From positions 1-64,000 of the forward strand of contig CAZENQ010000003.1 of assembly GCA_964513655.1 (NCBI GenBank): a stretch of 64,000 nucleotides of DNA. The letters run 5' to 3'. A program made the position numbers and the translations under genes. Below, piece by piece: positions 18,467-26,665 of the stretch (position 1 is its first letter; each line of letters begins with the position of its first letter). The stretch is from G020350405 sp964513655 (GTDB lineage Bacteria; Planctomycetota; Phycisphaerae; Sedimentisphaerales; Anaerobacaceae). The notes under the pieces were generated by a model. The model was given only the letters and a program-made list of their open reading frames with translations. It did no database searches and was not told where the DNA came from.

Positions 18467-18693
18467 CAGGCAATGACGCAACGGCCGAATCTTTTGCTCA
18501 GAATCCTAAGTCGATGCGATTTGTAAGCCGCTAATGGAACCGATAATCGTCAAGCGGTTCTACGCCAGACAAGCATACGTATTTCATTACTTTTCCAAAA
18601 CCTTGCGCAGTATTATTTTGAAGGTTGTTTGGTCTGCTTCGCTAAAGCTATGCAGACCATTGTGCATAGCTCGCTAATAAGCGGGCGACGCAG

Positions 18694-18787
18694 AATGGAG
18701 GCGGGGGGATTGCGGGCTTTGGCCTTGAACCCAAATTTGCTTCGCAAATTTCCATAGGGGCCCTGCCCCTCTGGCGGTCGCGTTGCT
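18694..18787 (+). repeat. 94-bp direct repeat, copy A (tmRNA-end-like head)
   Basis: Aligns without gaps to 22979-23072 with about seven mismatches. The first 18 bases (AATGGAGGCGGGGGGATT) equal the plus-strand reading of the tmRNA 3' end at 23154. The body contains two hairpins: AAATTTGC-TTC-GCAAATTT and AGGGGC-CCT-GCCCCT. Confidence 0.75.
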
Positions 18788-18875
18788 CGGTGTCTCCTAC
18801 GCAGGCGTCGTTGCTGTCCTGAACCTCGATGCTTTATTGACTTTAATCAGACAAACCAGCCATCGCCAAAAACAA

Positions 18876-18908
18876 CCGGGGCCTATACCTGACAGGTATA
18901 GGCCCCGG
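18876..18908 (-). terminator. Intrinsic terminator of the 1100-residue surface protein gene
   Basis: Perfect 15-bp inverted repeat (CCGGGGCCTATACCT and its complement) with a 3-base loop. On the minus strand it is followed by TTGTTTTT, and it lies 36 bases past the stop codon of the minus-strand gene. Confidence 0.75.
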
Positions 18909-18943
18909 ATTGGTGCCAAATCATTCAGCCTATAAATAGACCC

Positions 18944-21900
18944 TTACGGCCACAGGTTCTGCGTCATCCAGCTGTCCGCCAGGATGTTGTAATCATGGAA
19001 GTTTACAAACCTGCTGTCCTTCGGCTCTGGGTCTGTCATATTGGCGGGCGACATCACGGGCCTGTAAACCAATCCCCCGCAGCCGTCATCGACCGCTACA
19101 AGCCCGCTTCCATCGTCAAACTTGTAGTGGTACACCGGACAATTAGGGTCAGGTTCATTTCCATCGACGCCGTCGCTGCCAAGGTACGCCATCTCGTCGC
19201 TGCGCAGAGAATAGTCGTAGATGCGGACATCGTCTATGGCCCCTTTGAAATAGCGGCTCGTGTCGCGACCGCGACCAATCCAGAACCTCTGGTCAAATTG
19301 CTGTAACGGTCCCGGGTCAAGGATTATGTTGTGCCGTGCCGAATCCATTACCCCGCCCGCCGGTTGCCCATACAGCGAACAACCGTTCGGGTCCACCGAC
19401 ATGGCGATAAACGTCCACGTCAGGTCGGGTACCACAATCCCGGAACCAAACTGCCATGTCGCGGTAATCTGGTTCCAGCAGTACCCTACGCTGTCGCCGT
19501 CCTTGCCGCCTGCCAGTTCGGTAGCGTCCTCTATTCCGTATTCCCGGCTCGTCACGATACCTATGTAGCCCTCGTACGGCTCACCGTTTCGCCGTACCCA
19601 GGCCGTTATGGACATGTTCGTAAGCCCGGTCAGGCGTGGGTCGCAGACGTCGACCTGAATATTGGAGTCAAGCACCAGCGCACCGTTGCCGTCATACCCG
19701 GTGGTCCAGGTCGCCGGAGCGTTCACAGAGTCCAGTTCAGTGATGTTCCCGTCCTGCTTTAAAGTGGGAACGCAGCCATCGGCCATCAGCCAGTCCGTCC
19801 CCATTACATCAAGGTCATCGTAATTAACGTTACAGTCCCCGGTGAAATCGCCTACAAGTTCGGACGTCTCGGGCCTGCATCTCGGCGGATACAGCCTGAT
19901 ATCGTCAACGTAGATATATCCTATGCCAGACATCGCCTTGCCCTGTCCTGTCTTGTCAGCGCCGCCGATACCGATGGTGAACCGGTCAATCGCAGTCAGG
20001 TCCACCCCGCACGCGTCGAAAATGGCCAGGTCAATGTTCCAGTCATACCAGTACTCAAATCCCATCAGGCTCGGATTCGGGTGCACGACATAGCCGGTGT
20101 TGCTGCTGGTGTCTTCTAACTCAATCCACGGTGTCGCCGCTTCCCATAGTAGGGTTTTCGATGGGCTCAATGGTATTACGGTGGCATTGCATGGGTCGCC
20201 GCGCAGGTACAGGAACAGCGCCTTGACCCCGCCGGCCGTCCAGTCACTACCGATTGCAAGCTCGGACATGTCCGGAACGTCGAACACTGAGCCTGGATAG
20301 CCCTTGGTGATATTCTCGAACATCAGCATCGCCGCCTGGCTGCCCGGCTGCCGAATCAGATTCGGGTCGTTCTCGCGATAGATTGTTCCATCGCTGCTGT
20401 TAAAACGCCAATCTTGCCATACGTTCCACAGCGCGGTGCTGTTCGCGTACGACTCAAAGTTGTCCACCAGCAGGAACATACCTATACTGAAGCTCCAGAC
20501 ATGGCCTTTGGCCGTCACCGAGGCGCTGTTCTCGTCGATTCGCCAGTAGTACCTGCCGCCCACAATAAGTTGTCCGGGTACAGTATAGCTCTCAGTGCCA
20601 ATAGTCAGAGTCGTTTGGTATATGCCTGTCGTATCAGCGTTATTGGCATTTAATACGGCGGTTCTGTCAGAGCCGAAATACACGTCGTGCGTCAGTGCGT
20701 CAACTCCGGCGTCCCAGCTCAGGTCCAGACCCAGGAATATCTGGTCCCCGGCCCCGTTCACCGGGATGGGGTTCTTGGCCCGTCCTTCGACCTCGAAGCT
20801 CCAGACATCGCCTTTCCACAGATCGCTGCTATTGATTTCGTCGATTCGCCAGTAGTAAGTCGCCACTAAGTCAAGCGTGCTCGCGTAGTTGCTTGTAGCC
20901 CAGCTGACGGCACTCTGGTTGCCCTGGAACTCGCCCGACGATGTATCGGCATTGTAAACAGCGGTTTCGTCGGTACCGAAGTACACGTCGTGCCCATTCG
21001 TTGTTGCTGCTGCAATTCCTGGCGTCCAGCTAAGTGTCGCACCCGTCTTGGGTATCTCATCGGCCCCATTGGCAGGGATGGGATCCTTTGCGACCCCGCG
21101 GTCCATCGCAAAGCTCCAGATAGGCCCCGCCCACGTAGTGGTGCTATTGACCTCGTCCACAGCCCAGTAATAGACCTCGCCTAACTCAAGAGCTAAGTTC
21201 GCCCCGGCGTCATACGTCGCCGAAGAAAGTACAATCGCGCTTACAGAACGGCTGTTTACCTCAGCAAAGCTCGTCCCGAAGTAAAGCTCGTGCCCGTTCG
21301 TTGGCTGGACATAATCGCCCGCCGACCATTCGAGCACAATGTCGGGAAGGATATCTACCGCACCGTGCTCGGGAGTCGGGTTCCAGGCGGTCCCGGCGTC
21401 AATACGCCCTAATATCCAGACCTCATTCGGGTCATTCGAGTCTTCAGGCGCCCTTATAGCAATGCCGACTATACCTGTTCCGCCGTAGGCAGTCAGGTTG
21501 GCATCGTTGATATCGGCTTCAACGCCAGCTATAACATCCGCCTGCGTATTTAGACCCGACCAGACTCCATCATACTTCCTCAGTACTATCTTGCCGCCCG
21601 TTATATCGACCGTACCGCGGTCATTTATGGACAGGCGTCTGGCCTTGATAGTGCCGCCGTCAAGCTGCAGGTGGCCGGTGCCATCGCCCTGTTCGTTCTT
21701 CGGAACGATGATTGCACTGCCCCAGGTCGTTGCCGCGCCGCTCCACGTGCTGCCGTTGCAGTCAATGGTACCGCCGGTCATAATGAGCGTACCGTCGCCG
21801 CCGTCACCCATCCCAAGGTAGCCGTAATGGTCCAGCTGGATATGACCGCCGCTCATAGTCATCGTGCCGACTCCGCCTACCGAGTAGCCCGGTGATATCT

Positions 21901-22246
21901 CCATAAACCTCGCCTCGCCGCCTGTCATATTCAGGGCCACGCCGGGGCCGGTGTCAACGGTATCGCCGACAACAAAATGCCCGCCCTCAACTGCGCATGT
22001 CTGGTCCGCACTAATCAAAACAGGGTCGCTCATATTTGCGACGTCAATCCAGGGTCGGTCCACTGCCCAACCAGTCCAATTGTCTATGAATGGCACTTCC
22101 CCAGTGCTCCAGTTGGCCGGATTGCACCAGAGGTGGTCGCCGCCGCCGTCAGTCCAATCAACTTGTCGCCATTGGGCCCGGACGCTGCCTGCGAAGACAA
22201 GTACCAGAACAACAGAAATTGAAAAATACAGTTTCCTACACATCAT
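18944..22246 (-). CDS. Large secreted surface protein with Fn3-like repeats, dockerin-like loop and LamG domain
   Basis: A 1100-residue protein with AAGGAGG before the start and a signal peptide (LYFSISVVLVLVFAGSVRA). Residues ~25-240 are Gly/Thr-rich beta-solenoid-like strands (VGGVGTMTMSGGHI, GTLIMTGGTIDCNG). Three or four Fn3-like repeats follow (~290-590), each with a 'GHDVYFGTDETAV' strand and 'YYWRIDEINSS..W.G..WSF'. Residues ~592-795 form a jelly-roll-like domain (VDNFESYANSTALW ... YIYVDDIRLYP), ~798-820 a dockerin-like loop (GDFTGDCNVNYDDLD), and ~845-1030 a LamG domain (ITAWVRRNGEPYEG, DDVRIYDYSLRSDEM). The end (NFHDYNILADSWM) resembles a second dockerin half. Likely extracellular, carbohydrate- or cell-wall-binding. 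It is the only large gene between the two 94-bp repeats. Confidence 0.8.
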   Translation of the reverse strand: MMCRKLYFSISVVLVLVFAGSVRAQWRQVDWTDGGGDHLWCNPANWSTGEVPFIDNWTGWAVDRPWIDVANMSDPVLISADQTCAVEGGHFVVGDTVDTGPGVALNMTGGEARFMEISPGYSVGGVGTMTMSGGHIQLDHYGYLGMGDGGDGTLIMTGGTIDCNGSTWSGAATTWGSAIIVPKNEQGDGTGHLQLDGGTIKARRLSINDRGTVDITGGKIVLRKYDGVWSGLNTQADVIAGVEADINDANLTAYGGTGIVGIAIRAPEDSNDPNEVWILGRIDAGTAWNPTPEHGAVDILPDIVLEWSAGDYVQPTNGHELYFGTSFAEVNSRSVSAIVLSSATYDAGANLALELGEVYYWAVDEVNSTTTWAGPIWSFAMDRGVAKDPIPANGADEIPKTGATLSWTPGIAAATTNGHDVYFGTDETAVYNADTSSGEFQGNQSAVSWATSNYASTLDLVATYYWRIDEINSSDLWKGDVWSFEVEGRAKNPIPVNGAGDQIFLGLDLSWDAGVDALTHDVYFGSDRTAVLNANNADTTGIYQTTLTIGTESYTVPGQLIVGGRYYWRIDENSASVTAKGHVWSFSIGMFLLVDNFESYANSTALWNVWQDWRFNSSDGTIYRENDPNLIRQPGSQAAMLMFENITKGYPGSVFDVPDMSELAIGSDWTAGGVKALFLYLRGDPCNATVIPLSPSKTLLWEAATPWIELEDTSSNTGYVVHPNPSLMGFEYWYDWNIDLAIFDACGVDLTAIDRFTIGIGGADKTGQGKAMSGIGYIYVDDIRLYPPRCRPETSELVGDFTGDCNVNYDDLDVMGTDWLMADGCVPTLKQDGNITELDSVNAPATWTTGYDGNGALVLDSNIQVDVCDPRLTGLTNMSITAWVRRNGEPYEGYIGIVTSREYGIEDATELAGGKDGDSVGYCWNQITATWQFGSGIVVPDLTWTFIAMSVDPNGCSLYGQPAGGVMDSARHNIILDPGPLQQFDQRFWIGRGRDTSRYFKGAIDDVRIYDYSLRSDEMAYLGSDGVDGNEPDPNCPVYHYKFDDGSGLVAVDDGCGGLVYRPVMSPANMTDPEPKDSRFVNFHDYNILADSWMTQNLWP

Positions 22247-22330
22247 GTTCCTCCTTAAAAGAAATTAAAATATTAAAATGTTCTTTGGCTTACGGGCCAA
22301 AACAATATTAATTGCAGACAGGCGCAAATC

Positions 22331-22349
22331 TTCGTGCAACAAGCACGAA
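22331..22349 (-). other. Leader hairpin
   Basis: Perfect 7-bp inverted repeat with a 5-base loop, in the predicted untranslated leader of the surface protein mRNA, about 85 bases before the start codon. No T-run follows on either strand within the stem distance expected for a terminator. Confidence 0.35.
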
Positions 22350-22525
22350 TAACCTTCACTTTTTTAAAAAAATTCCGCACCTGTCGCAAATAAACCGCGC
22401 CTTATTGGAATTCCGCCTTGAGTAAACATCCAATACACCACACCTCCAAATAAGCGTGTGTCTTCAGCCGGAAAGCTAAATATTTCCAGCCCTAAAACCC
22501 ATAATCCTCATTTCTCTTACCATTA

Positions 22526-22554
22526 TTTGTACCACCTTGTTGCATAAATGTCAA
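22526..22554 (-). promoter_or_regulatory. Sigma-70-type promoter of the surface protein gene
   Basis: On the minus strand: consensus TTGACA, 17-base spacer, TACAAA. It would give an untranslated leader of roughly 270 bases, which is long. Confidence 0.6.
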
Positions 22555-22826
22555 GAACAAATTTGCCCCAATCCTGAATTTACCCCCCCACCCCACAATC
22601 CCTAAATCCTGTCTCTAAAAGCCCTTACAAGCATTTAATTTAGCCCAAGAACCCGTGTTGCGACAGCCAGTTTGCCACTTTGCGTTATGTTATTCTTAGC
22701 CCTTTTTGCGAATACTTTTGAACGCCGCGAGCGGCCAATTTACGTTGTTGGGCGCCTGCTGCAGGCAGGTGTTGAGAATACGAAGATTTGCTCGAAATAC
22801 TTACCAAGTGGCTTTATATGGCGTAA

Positions 22827-22985
22827 ATGCCCGGGATTCCGAAAGTCATACTGCTAATCGACGCCGGGATGGTCTGCCAACTGTTACCATTGCGATCGAA
22901 GCGAAGACCCCGGGTGTAGCCAATATCGTCACAAATGGCGAGCGCATAGGAAAAATGGCAGCCGAACATTTGGCAGACAATGGAG
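22827..22985 (+). pseudogene. Truncated XylR/LacI-type regulator remnant
   Basis: In the frame running through 22871-22985, the peptide GLPTVTIAIEAKTPGVANIV continues as TNGERIGKMAAEHLADNG. This matches the periplasmic-binding-like core of LacI/XylR family regulators, where 'VTDDE.IGRMAAEHLLERGF' is typical. A short upstream piece in another frame (IPKVILLIDAGMV from the ATG at 22827) resembles the N-terminus of the XylR group, which would mean an internal deletion plus a frame change; that part is less certain. The homology stops at Asn-Gly, exactly where the 94-bp repeat begins (22979), so the repeat junction truncated the gene. No remaining C-terminal part was found in the window. Confidence 0.55.
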
Positions 22986-23072
22986 GCGGGGGGATTCCGG
23001 GCTTCGCCCTTGAACCCAAATTTGCTTCGCAAATTTCCATAGGGGCTCTGCCCCTCTGGCGGTCGCATTGCT
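22979..23072 (+). repeat. 94-bp direct repeat, copy B (tmRNA-end-like head)
   Basis: Partner of 18694-18787, offset 4285, same orientation. Its first 19 bases equal those at 23154-23172, i.e. the tmRNA 3' end plus two flanking bases. Carries the same two hairpins as copy A. Confidence 0.75.
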
Positions 23073-23090
23073 CCCTGTCACCCCGACGAC

Positions 23091-23111
23091 CTGGGAAAAT
23101 ACTTTTCCCAG
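23091..23111 (-). other. Hairpin downstream of tmRNA
   Basis: Perfect 9-bp inverted repeat CTGGGAAAA / TTTTCCCAG with a 3-base loop, 45 bases past the tmRNA 3' end on the minus strand, with a smaller ACCC-TTTTA-GGGT hairpin beside it. May serve as tmRNA transcription end, but no clean T-run follows. Confidence 0.4.
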
Positions 23112-23155
23112 ACCCTTTTAGGGTTCGAATCCCCACACCGGGGGAGCTAACCCAA

Positions 23156-23507
23156 TGGAGGCGGGGGGATTCGAACCCCCGTCCCGAGATGCATTGAGAC
23201 AAGTGTCTACATGTTTAGTCGTTTTATTGTTTTTTCGCCTTGCCAAGCGCCAAACGACAGGCTCTTGGTTTAGCTATTTCGGTGTTTCTTGCCGAAGCCA
23301 GCCCGAACAACCGACTCGGCCAGCCTGCTATCTTACGCCCTTACAGTACCCACAGGCAAAGTCCTGCAGGACGGGCTGCTTAATTAAGCAGCCATTTGCA
23401 ACTGGTAGTTGCCAATTAAATTTTGTTGCCGGATGATTAGCCAGGCCAACCGGCGTCCTGGACATGCAACGTGGCTCTCCGCCATCCGGTCGAAGCCATT
23501 CGCCCCC
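23156..23507 (-). ncRNA. ssrA: Transfer-messenger RNA (tmRNA)
   Basis: The 5' end GGGGGCGAATGGCTTCGACC and the 3' end with T-arm GGGGG-TTCGAAT-CCCCC followed by CGCCTCCA form the tRNA-like domain; GGGGGCG pairs with CGCCTCC over seven base pairs, with one G-U. CCA is not encoded (TTG follows). The length is 352 bases. The tag reading frame at 23413-23384 reads GGC AAC TAC CAG TTG CAA ATG GCT GCT TAA, i.e. GNYQLQMAA, followed by a perfect palindrome around the stop (GGCTGCTTAATTAAGCAGCC), as in many tmRNAs. The RNA rescues stalled ribosomes with SmpB; smpB is not in the window. The 3' end is duplicated nearby. Confidence 0.93.
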
Positions 23508-23782
23508 ATATTCACTTTTCAAAATCCCGACCGTCGGTTCAACAAATAGTCCGCGGTCACACTATATTATTATATCGTTTATTAGTCTTGGCGGCAATAA
23601 AAGTTCGTTTTGGGCTTGTTTTTTTCCTATTTTCGCGTTTTTACTGCATTTTTTCCAAGTCTATGCTGAGCGGTATTAATCAAAAAGTACATCAAACAGC
23701 CCAAAAACCACAAAATCACCTTGCGGACGGGCCAAGGTGGACTTAGAATACATCATTCTAAATCTAAAAGCAGGGGAAAATC

Positions 23783-25312
23783 ATGTTAGCGAAATTGCAC
23801 AGCGTTACGATTGAAGGAATTGAGGGTATAGTCTGTGAGGTTGAGGTTGATGTTGCCCGGGGCGGCTTTGAGAAGTCACTTATTGTGGGTCTGCCGGACA
23901 CCGCCGTGAAAGAAAGTGTCGAAAGGGTCAAGAGTGCCGTTACCAACTCCGGCTACAGGTATCCCAAGACCCAGTCCTTGATAAACCTTGCGCCGGCAGA
24001 TGTCAAAAAGGTAGGGCCGGTCTTTGATTTGCCTATCGCTTTAGGGATACTCATCGGTCAGGGCGCTTTGGTTGGTTCTGCGCCCAAGGATTTTGTCATT
24101 GTCGGAGAGCTGGCCTTAGACGGAAGGGTAAGACCTATTAACGGCATACTAAGTATGGCGACGACGGCCTCGGCTAAGGGTTTCGGGCGAATGATTGTGC
24201 CTTTGGACAACGCCAAAGAGGCTGCGGTTGTTCAGGACATCGAGGTATATGGTGTCGGCTCACTGGCCCAGGCGGTGGGCTTTCTCTCCGGACAGTTACC
24301 GCTTGAGACAACGACCGTTGATATCGATGAGCTTTTCAGCGGGGCATCAAACTATGAAGTGGATTTTGGAGATGTCAGGGGACAGGAAAGCGTCAAGCGA
24401 GCGCTGACGGTTGCCGCCGCCGGGGGTCACAATATAATGATGATGGGTCCTCCCGGAGCAGGCAAGACGATGTTGTCGCAGAGATTAGCAACCATTCTGC
24501 CGCCTTTGTGCATGGAAGAGGCGATTGAAACAACGTGTGTATATTCGGCAGTGGGTCTTTTGGACAGGAACAATGCATTATTGGCGACTCGTCCTGTTCG
24601 AATGCCGCATCACACAGCGACGGGTCCTGCTCTGGTCGGCGGGGGTACAAACCCCCGGCCGGGCGAATTGTCACTGGCGCACTTCGGAATATTGTTTCTC
24701 GATGAATTTGCTGAATTTCCCAGGCGCATTCTCGAGATGATTCGCCAGCCATTGGAAGACGGCTTTGTTATCGTGTCACGTGCCAAAGGGACTATCCGAT
24801 TTCCATGTCAATTTATGCTTGTGGCGGCAATGAACCCGTGTCCGTGCGGATATTACGGCAGCGACGCGAGGAGGTGCAGGTGCAGTCCGGGCCAGATAGA
24901 GCGGTATCTGTCGAGGATATCCGGGCCGTTGATTGACAGGATTGATATTCACATTGATGTGCCAGCAATAAGCTTCGCAAGGCTGCGGTCGAAGCGAAGC
25001 CAGCTCGATTCAGCAACGATAAGACAGGACGTGACGAAAGCGAGAGAGTTTCAGGCGAGGCGCTTCGACAACAATAAAGTTATGACAAATGCGAGAATGA
25101 GCCACAAGCAGGTTCGCAAGTTCTGCGAGCTGGATTCCGCATGTGAGCAGATGCTCAAACAGGCAATGCTGGAATTGGGGCTGAGCGCAAGGGCACACGA
25201 TAAGATTTGCAAGGTAGCGCGGACGATAGCGGACTTAGCCGGTGCTGAGAACATAGCACCCGAACACATCGCAGAAGCGATCAGCTACCGGAGACTCGAC
25301 AGAAAGTTATGA
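23783..25312 (+). CDS. ComM/YifB-family Mg-chelatase-like AAA+ ATPase
   Basis: A 509-residue protein of typical family length. It starts with the Lon-protease-like N-domain of this family (ARGGFEKSLIVGLPDTAVKE, ESVERVKSAVTNSGYRYP) and continues with the AAA+ core: Walker A GPPGAGKTM (~residues 222-230), Walker B ILFLDEFAEF, and the GYYGSDARRCRCSPGQIERY segment with clustered cysteines (NPCPCGYYG, CRCS), then the C-terminal helical domain (MLKQAMLELGLSARAHDKI). ComM in other bacteria is a hexameric helicase for branch migration during natural transformation; competence is not otherwise visible here. AGGGG precedes the ATG. Single gene. Confidence 0.93.
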   Translation: MLAKLHSVTIEGIEGIVCEVEVDVARGGFEKSLIVGLPDTAVKESVERVKSAVTNSGYRYPKTQSLINLAPADVKKVGPVFDLPIALGILIGQGALVGSAPKDFVIVGELALDGRVRPINGILSMATTASAKGFGRMIVPLDNAKEAAVVQDIEVYGVGSLAQAVGFLSGQLPLETTTVDIDELFSGASNYEVDFGDVRGQESVKRALTVAAAGGHNIMMMGPPGAGKTMLSQRLATILPPLCMEEAIETTCVYSAVGLLDRNNALLATRPVRMPHHTATGPALVGGGTNPRPGELSLAHFGILFLDEFAEFPRRILEMIRQPLEDGFVIVSRAKGTIRFPCQFMLVAAMNPCPCGYYGSDARRCRCSPGQIERYLSRISGPLIDRIDIHIDVPAISFARLRSKRSQLDSATIRQDVTKAREFQARRFDNNKVMTNARMSHKQVRKFCELDSACEQMLKQAMLELGLSARAHDKICKVARTIADLAGAENIAPEHIAEAISYRRLDRKL

Positions 25313-25393
25313 AGCCGCTACGGCGTTTCGGAGAACTCCGGAACTATACGCCAGCCTTGAGTCCCCGGCTTTTACCGTTCGGTGTTGCGGTTT

Positions 25394-25804
25394 CTAAAAT
25401 CCATAAACTGGTCTTAGCTGGTCCTGGGTTGGGAGCTTGGCGTAGTACTCGCCTCTCGGGCCGACGTAGCCGACGCCCTGTTTTTTGAGCGGGACCTGAA
25501 TAATAGAGCCGTTGCTGTTGGTGACTTTGACCAAGGTGGTGTTCATGTCCTGGCGGATTCTATCTCTCTCGTCAGCGGCCTTTTGCTTATCCTGCTCATT
25601 GCCGAGCATATAGCCTGCGCCGCCGCCTACCGCGGCTCCTATCAGTGTCGCTTCCGTGTCGCCGCCTGCGAGCTGGCCGATACCGGCACCAGCCAGGGCA
25701 CCGATAGCAGCACCGGTCTGAGCATCGCTTTCACAGCCGGCAAAAATTACTAAGCCTGAGCTTACGACTGCCACTATCAGAATTGTCATTACATTCTTAG
25801 CCAT
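25394..25804 (-). CDS. Glycine-zipper outer-membrane lipoprotein-like protein
   Basis: A 136-residue protein with a lipoprotein-type signal (VVSSGLVIFAGCES; the residue at -3 is Phe, tolerated but not ideal). The body has a glycine-zipper pair (GAAIGALAGAGIGQLAGG and GAAVGGGAGYMLG), known from 17-kDa antigen and YMGG-like families, which insert into membranes. A charged helix (DKQKAADERDRIRQDMN) and a short C-terminal strand region (IIQVPLKKQGVGYVGPRG) follow. Monocistronic on the minus strand. Role probably structural in the envelope. Confidence 0.82.
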   Translation of the reverse strand: MAKNVMTILIVAVVSSGLVIFAGCESDAQTGAAIGALAGAGIGQLAGGDTEATLIGAAVGGGAGYMLGNEQDKQKAADERDRIRQDMNTTLVKVTNSNGSIIQVPLKKQGVGYVGPRGEYYAKLPTQDQLRPVYGF

Positions 25805-25892
25805 TTTGCACCTCCATACGGGTCGAACTGACTTATTCTATAATTCGTTTCCACACTCATATTTCACTGCTTGATTTTTGCAGTGCCAATTA

Positions 25893-26645
25893 TTACTGCA
25901 AACAGGCCTCCCGGGGTTCCAAGCCGCATTCAAGCCAGTTGGCCGCCATTTCGGCAAAATCATAGAAGTCAACCTTGCAATCACTATTAACGTCACCAGC
26001 CATACCTGCCGCACACTGAGCGACTTTAGGACCATCAAGTATCACGCCGTATATTTCCCAGCTGCCATTGTGGTTATCCTGCCAGACGACCATGTTTTGG
26101 TAAACGGCAGGGGAACGCTGGTGACCCAGAAAAGGAGCGACAGGAAATTCCTGCGGGGAGCAGGTGTCGTTGATATCCGCGGCGAAGATGTCCCAGTCGC
26201 CGTCATAGTTGTCCTGCCAGACGACCGTATTTTGGTAAATCTCGGGGGTAAGCTGGTCATCACCGAGAGTGCAGATAGGGAAGAGAGCGGCAGGGTTGCT
26301 TACATCAGTGCCGTAAATATTCCAGCCGGTCCCGGCGACATAGCCCTGCCAGACGACGGTGTTTTCGTAGATGGCCGGCTCATTCTGGTCGTCCGCATAT
26401 GCGGCGACAATAAATACCGATGGACTTTCGGGGTTGGTTATGTCGGCGGCATAAATGTCGTAGTCGCTGCCAACAAGCTGCTGCCAGACCACAATATCGC
26501 CGTAAATGTCAGGTTTCTGCGCCTGCTGGCTGCCGGTCGTGCCGGAGATTTCAAACTCCTGCCATTCGGCGGCACGTACGACAGAGGCCGGTAGAGCGGC
26601 GCAAATCACGGCGACAAGCAATCCTGTCAAATATGCGTTTTTCAT
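25893..26645 (-). CDS. Secreted beta-propeller-repeat protein with dockerin-like C-terminus
   Basis: A 250-residue protein with a signal peptide (YLTGLLVAVICAALPASVVRA). Four repeats of about 45 residues follow, each of the form 'xYxNTVVWQDNYDGDWDIFAADI', which resembles TolB/WD-like propeller blades seen in planctomycete and archaeal surface proteins. Four blades alone are too few for a closed propeller, so the protein may oligomerise. The C-terminal ~40 residues (GDVNSDCKVDFYDFAEMAAN, then a WLEC end) form a dockerin-like Ca-binding loop. Close upstream neighbour of a TPR protein, 20 bases apart on the same strand, so they may share a transcript. Confidence 0.78.
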   Translation of the reverse strand: MKNAYLTGLLVAVICAALPASVVRAAEWQEFEISGTTGSQQAQKPDIYGDIVVWQQLVGSDYDIYAADITNPESPSVFIVAAYADDQNEPAIYENTVVWQGYVAGTGWNIYGTDVSNPAALFPICTLGDDQLTPEIYQNTVVWQDNYDGDWDIFAADINDTCSPQEFPVAPFLGHQRSPAVYQNMVVWQDNHNGSWEIYGVILDGPKVAQCAAGMAGDVNSDCKVDFYDFAEMAANWLECGLEPREACLQ

Positions 26646-26665
26646 TGCTCTGCTCTCCGGAACAC

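Larger units (their letters stand above)
18467..18943 (+). other. 477-bp region without a gene; repeat and hairpins
   Basis: Contains nested inverted repeats at 18631-18670 (GGTCTGC/GCAGACC and GCTATGC/GCATAGC), the 94-bp repeat copy at 18694-18787 and the 15-bp-stem hairpin at 18876-18908. No coding frame with a ribosome site was seen. Confidence 0.55.
22247..22826 (-). other. 580-bp upstream region of the surface protein gene; no gene seen
   Basis: Holds the minus-strand promoter at 22526-22554 and a 7-bp hairpin TTCGTGC/GCACGAA at 22331-22349 within what would be a leader of about 270 bases. The part from 22600 onward shows no supported gene. Confidence 0.5.

Noticed and set aside
23110..23150. 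Second T-arm-like element GGGTTCGAATCCCC beside the tmRNA
   Set aside because: Short stem and no acceptor partner; it probably reflects the hairpin-rich spacer rather than a tRNA gene.
23155..23522. Open frames on both strands over 23155-23522
   Set aside because: The region folds as tmRNA with matching acceptor stem, T-arm and tag frame; protein frames here are incidental.
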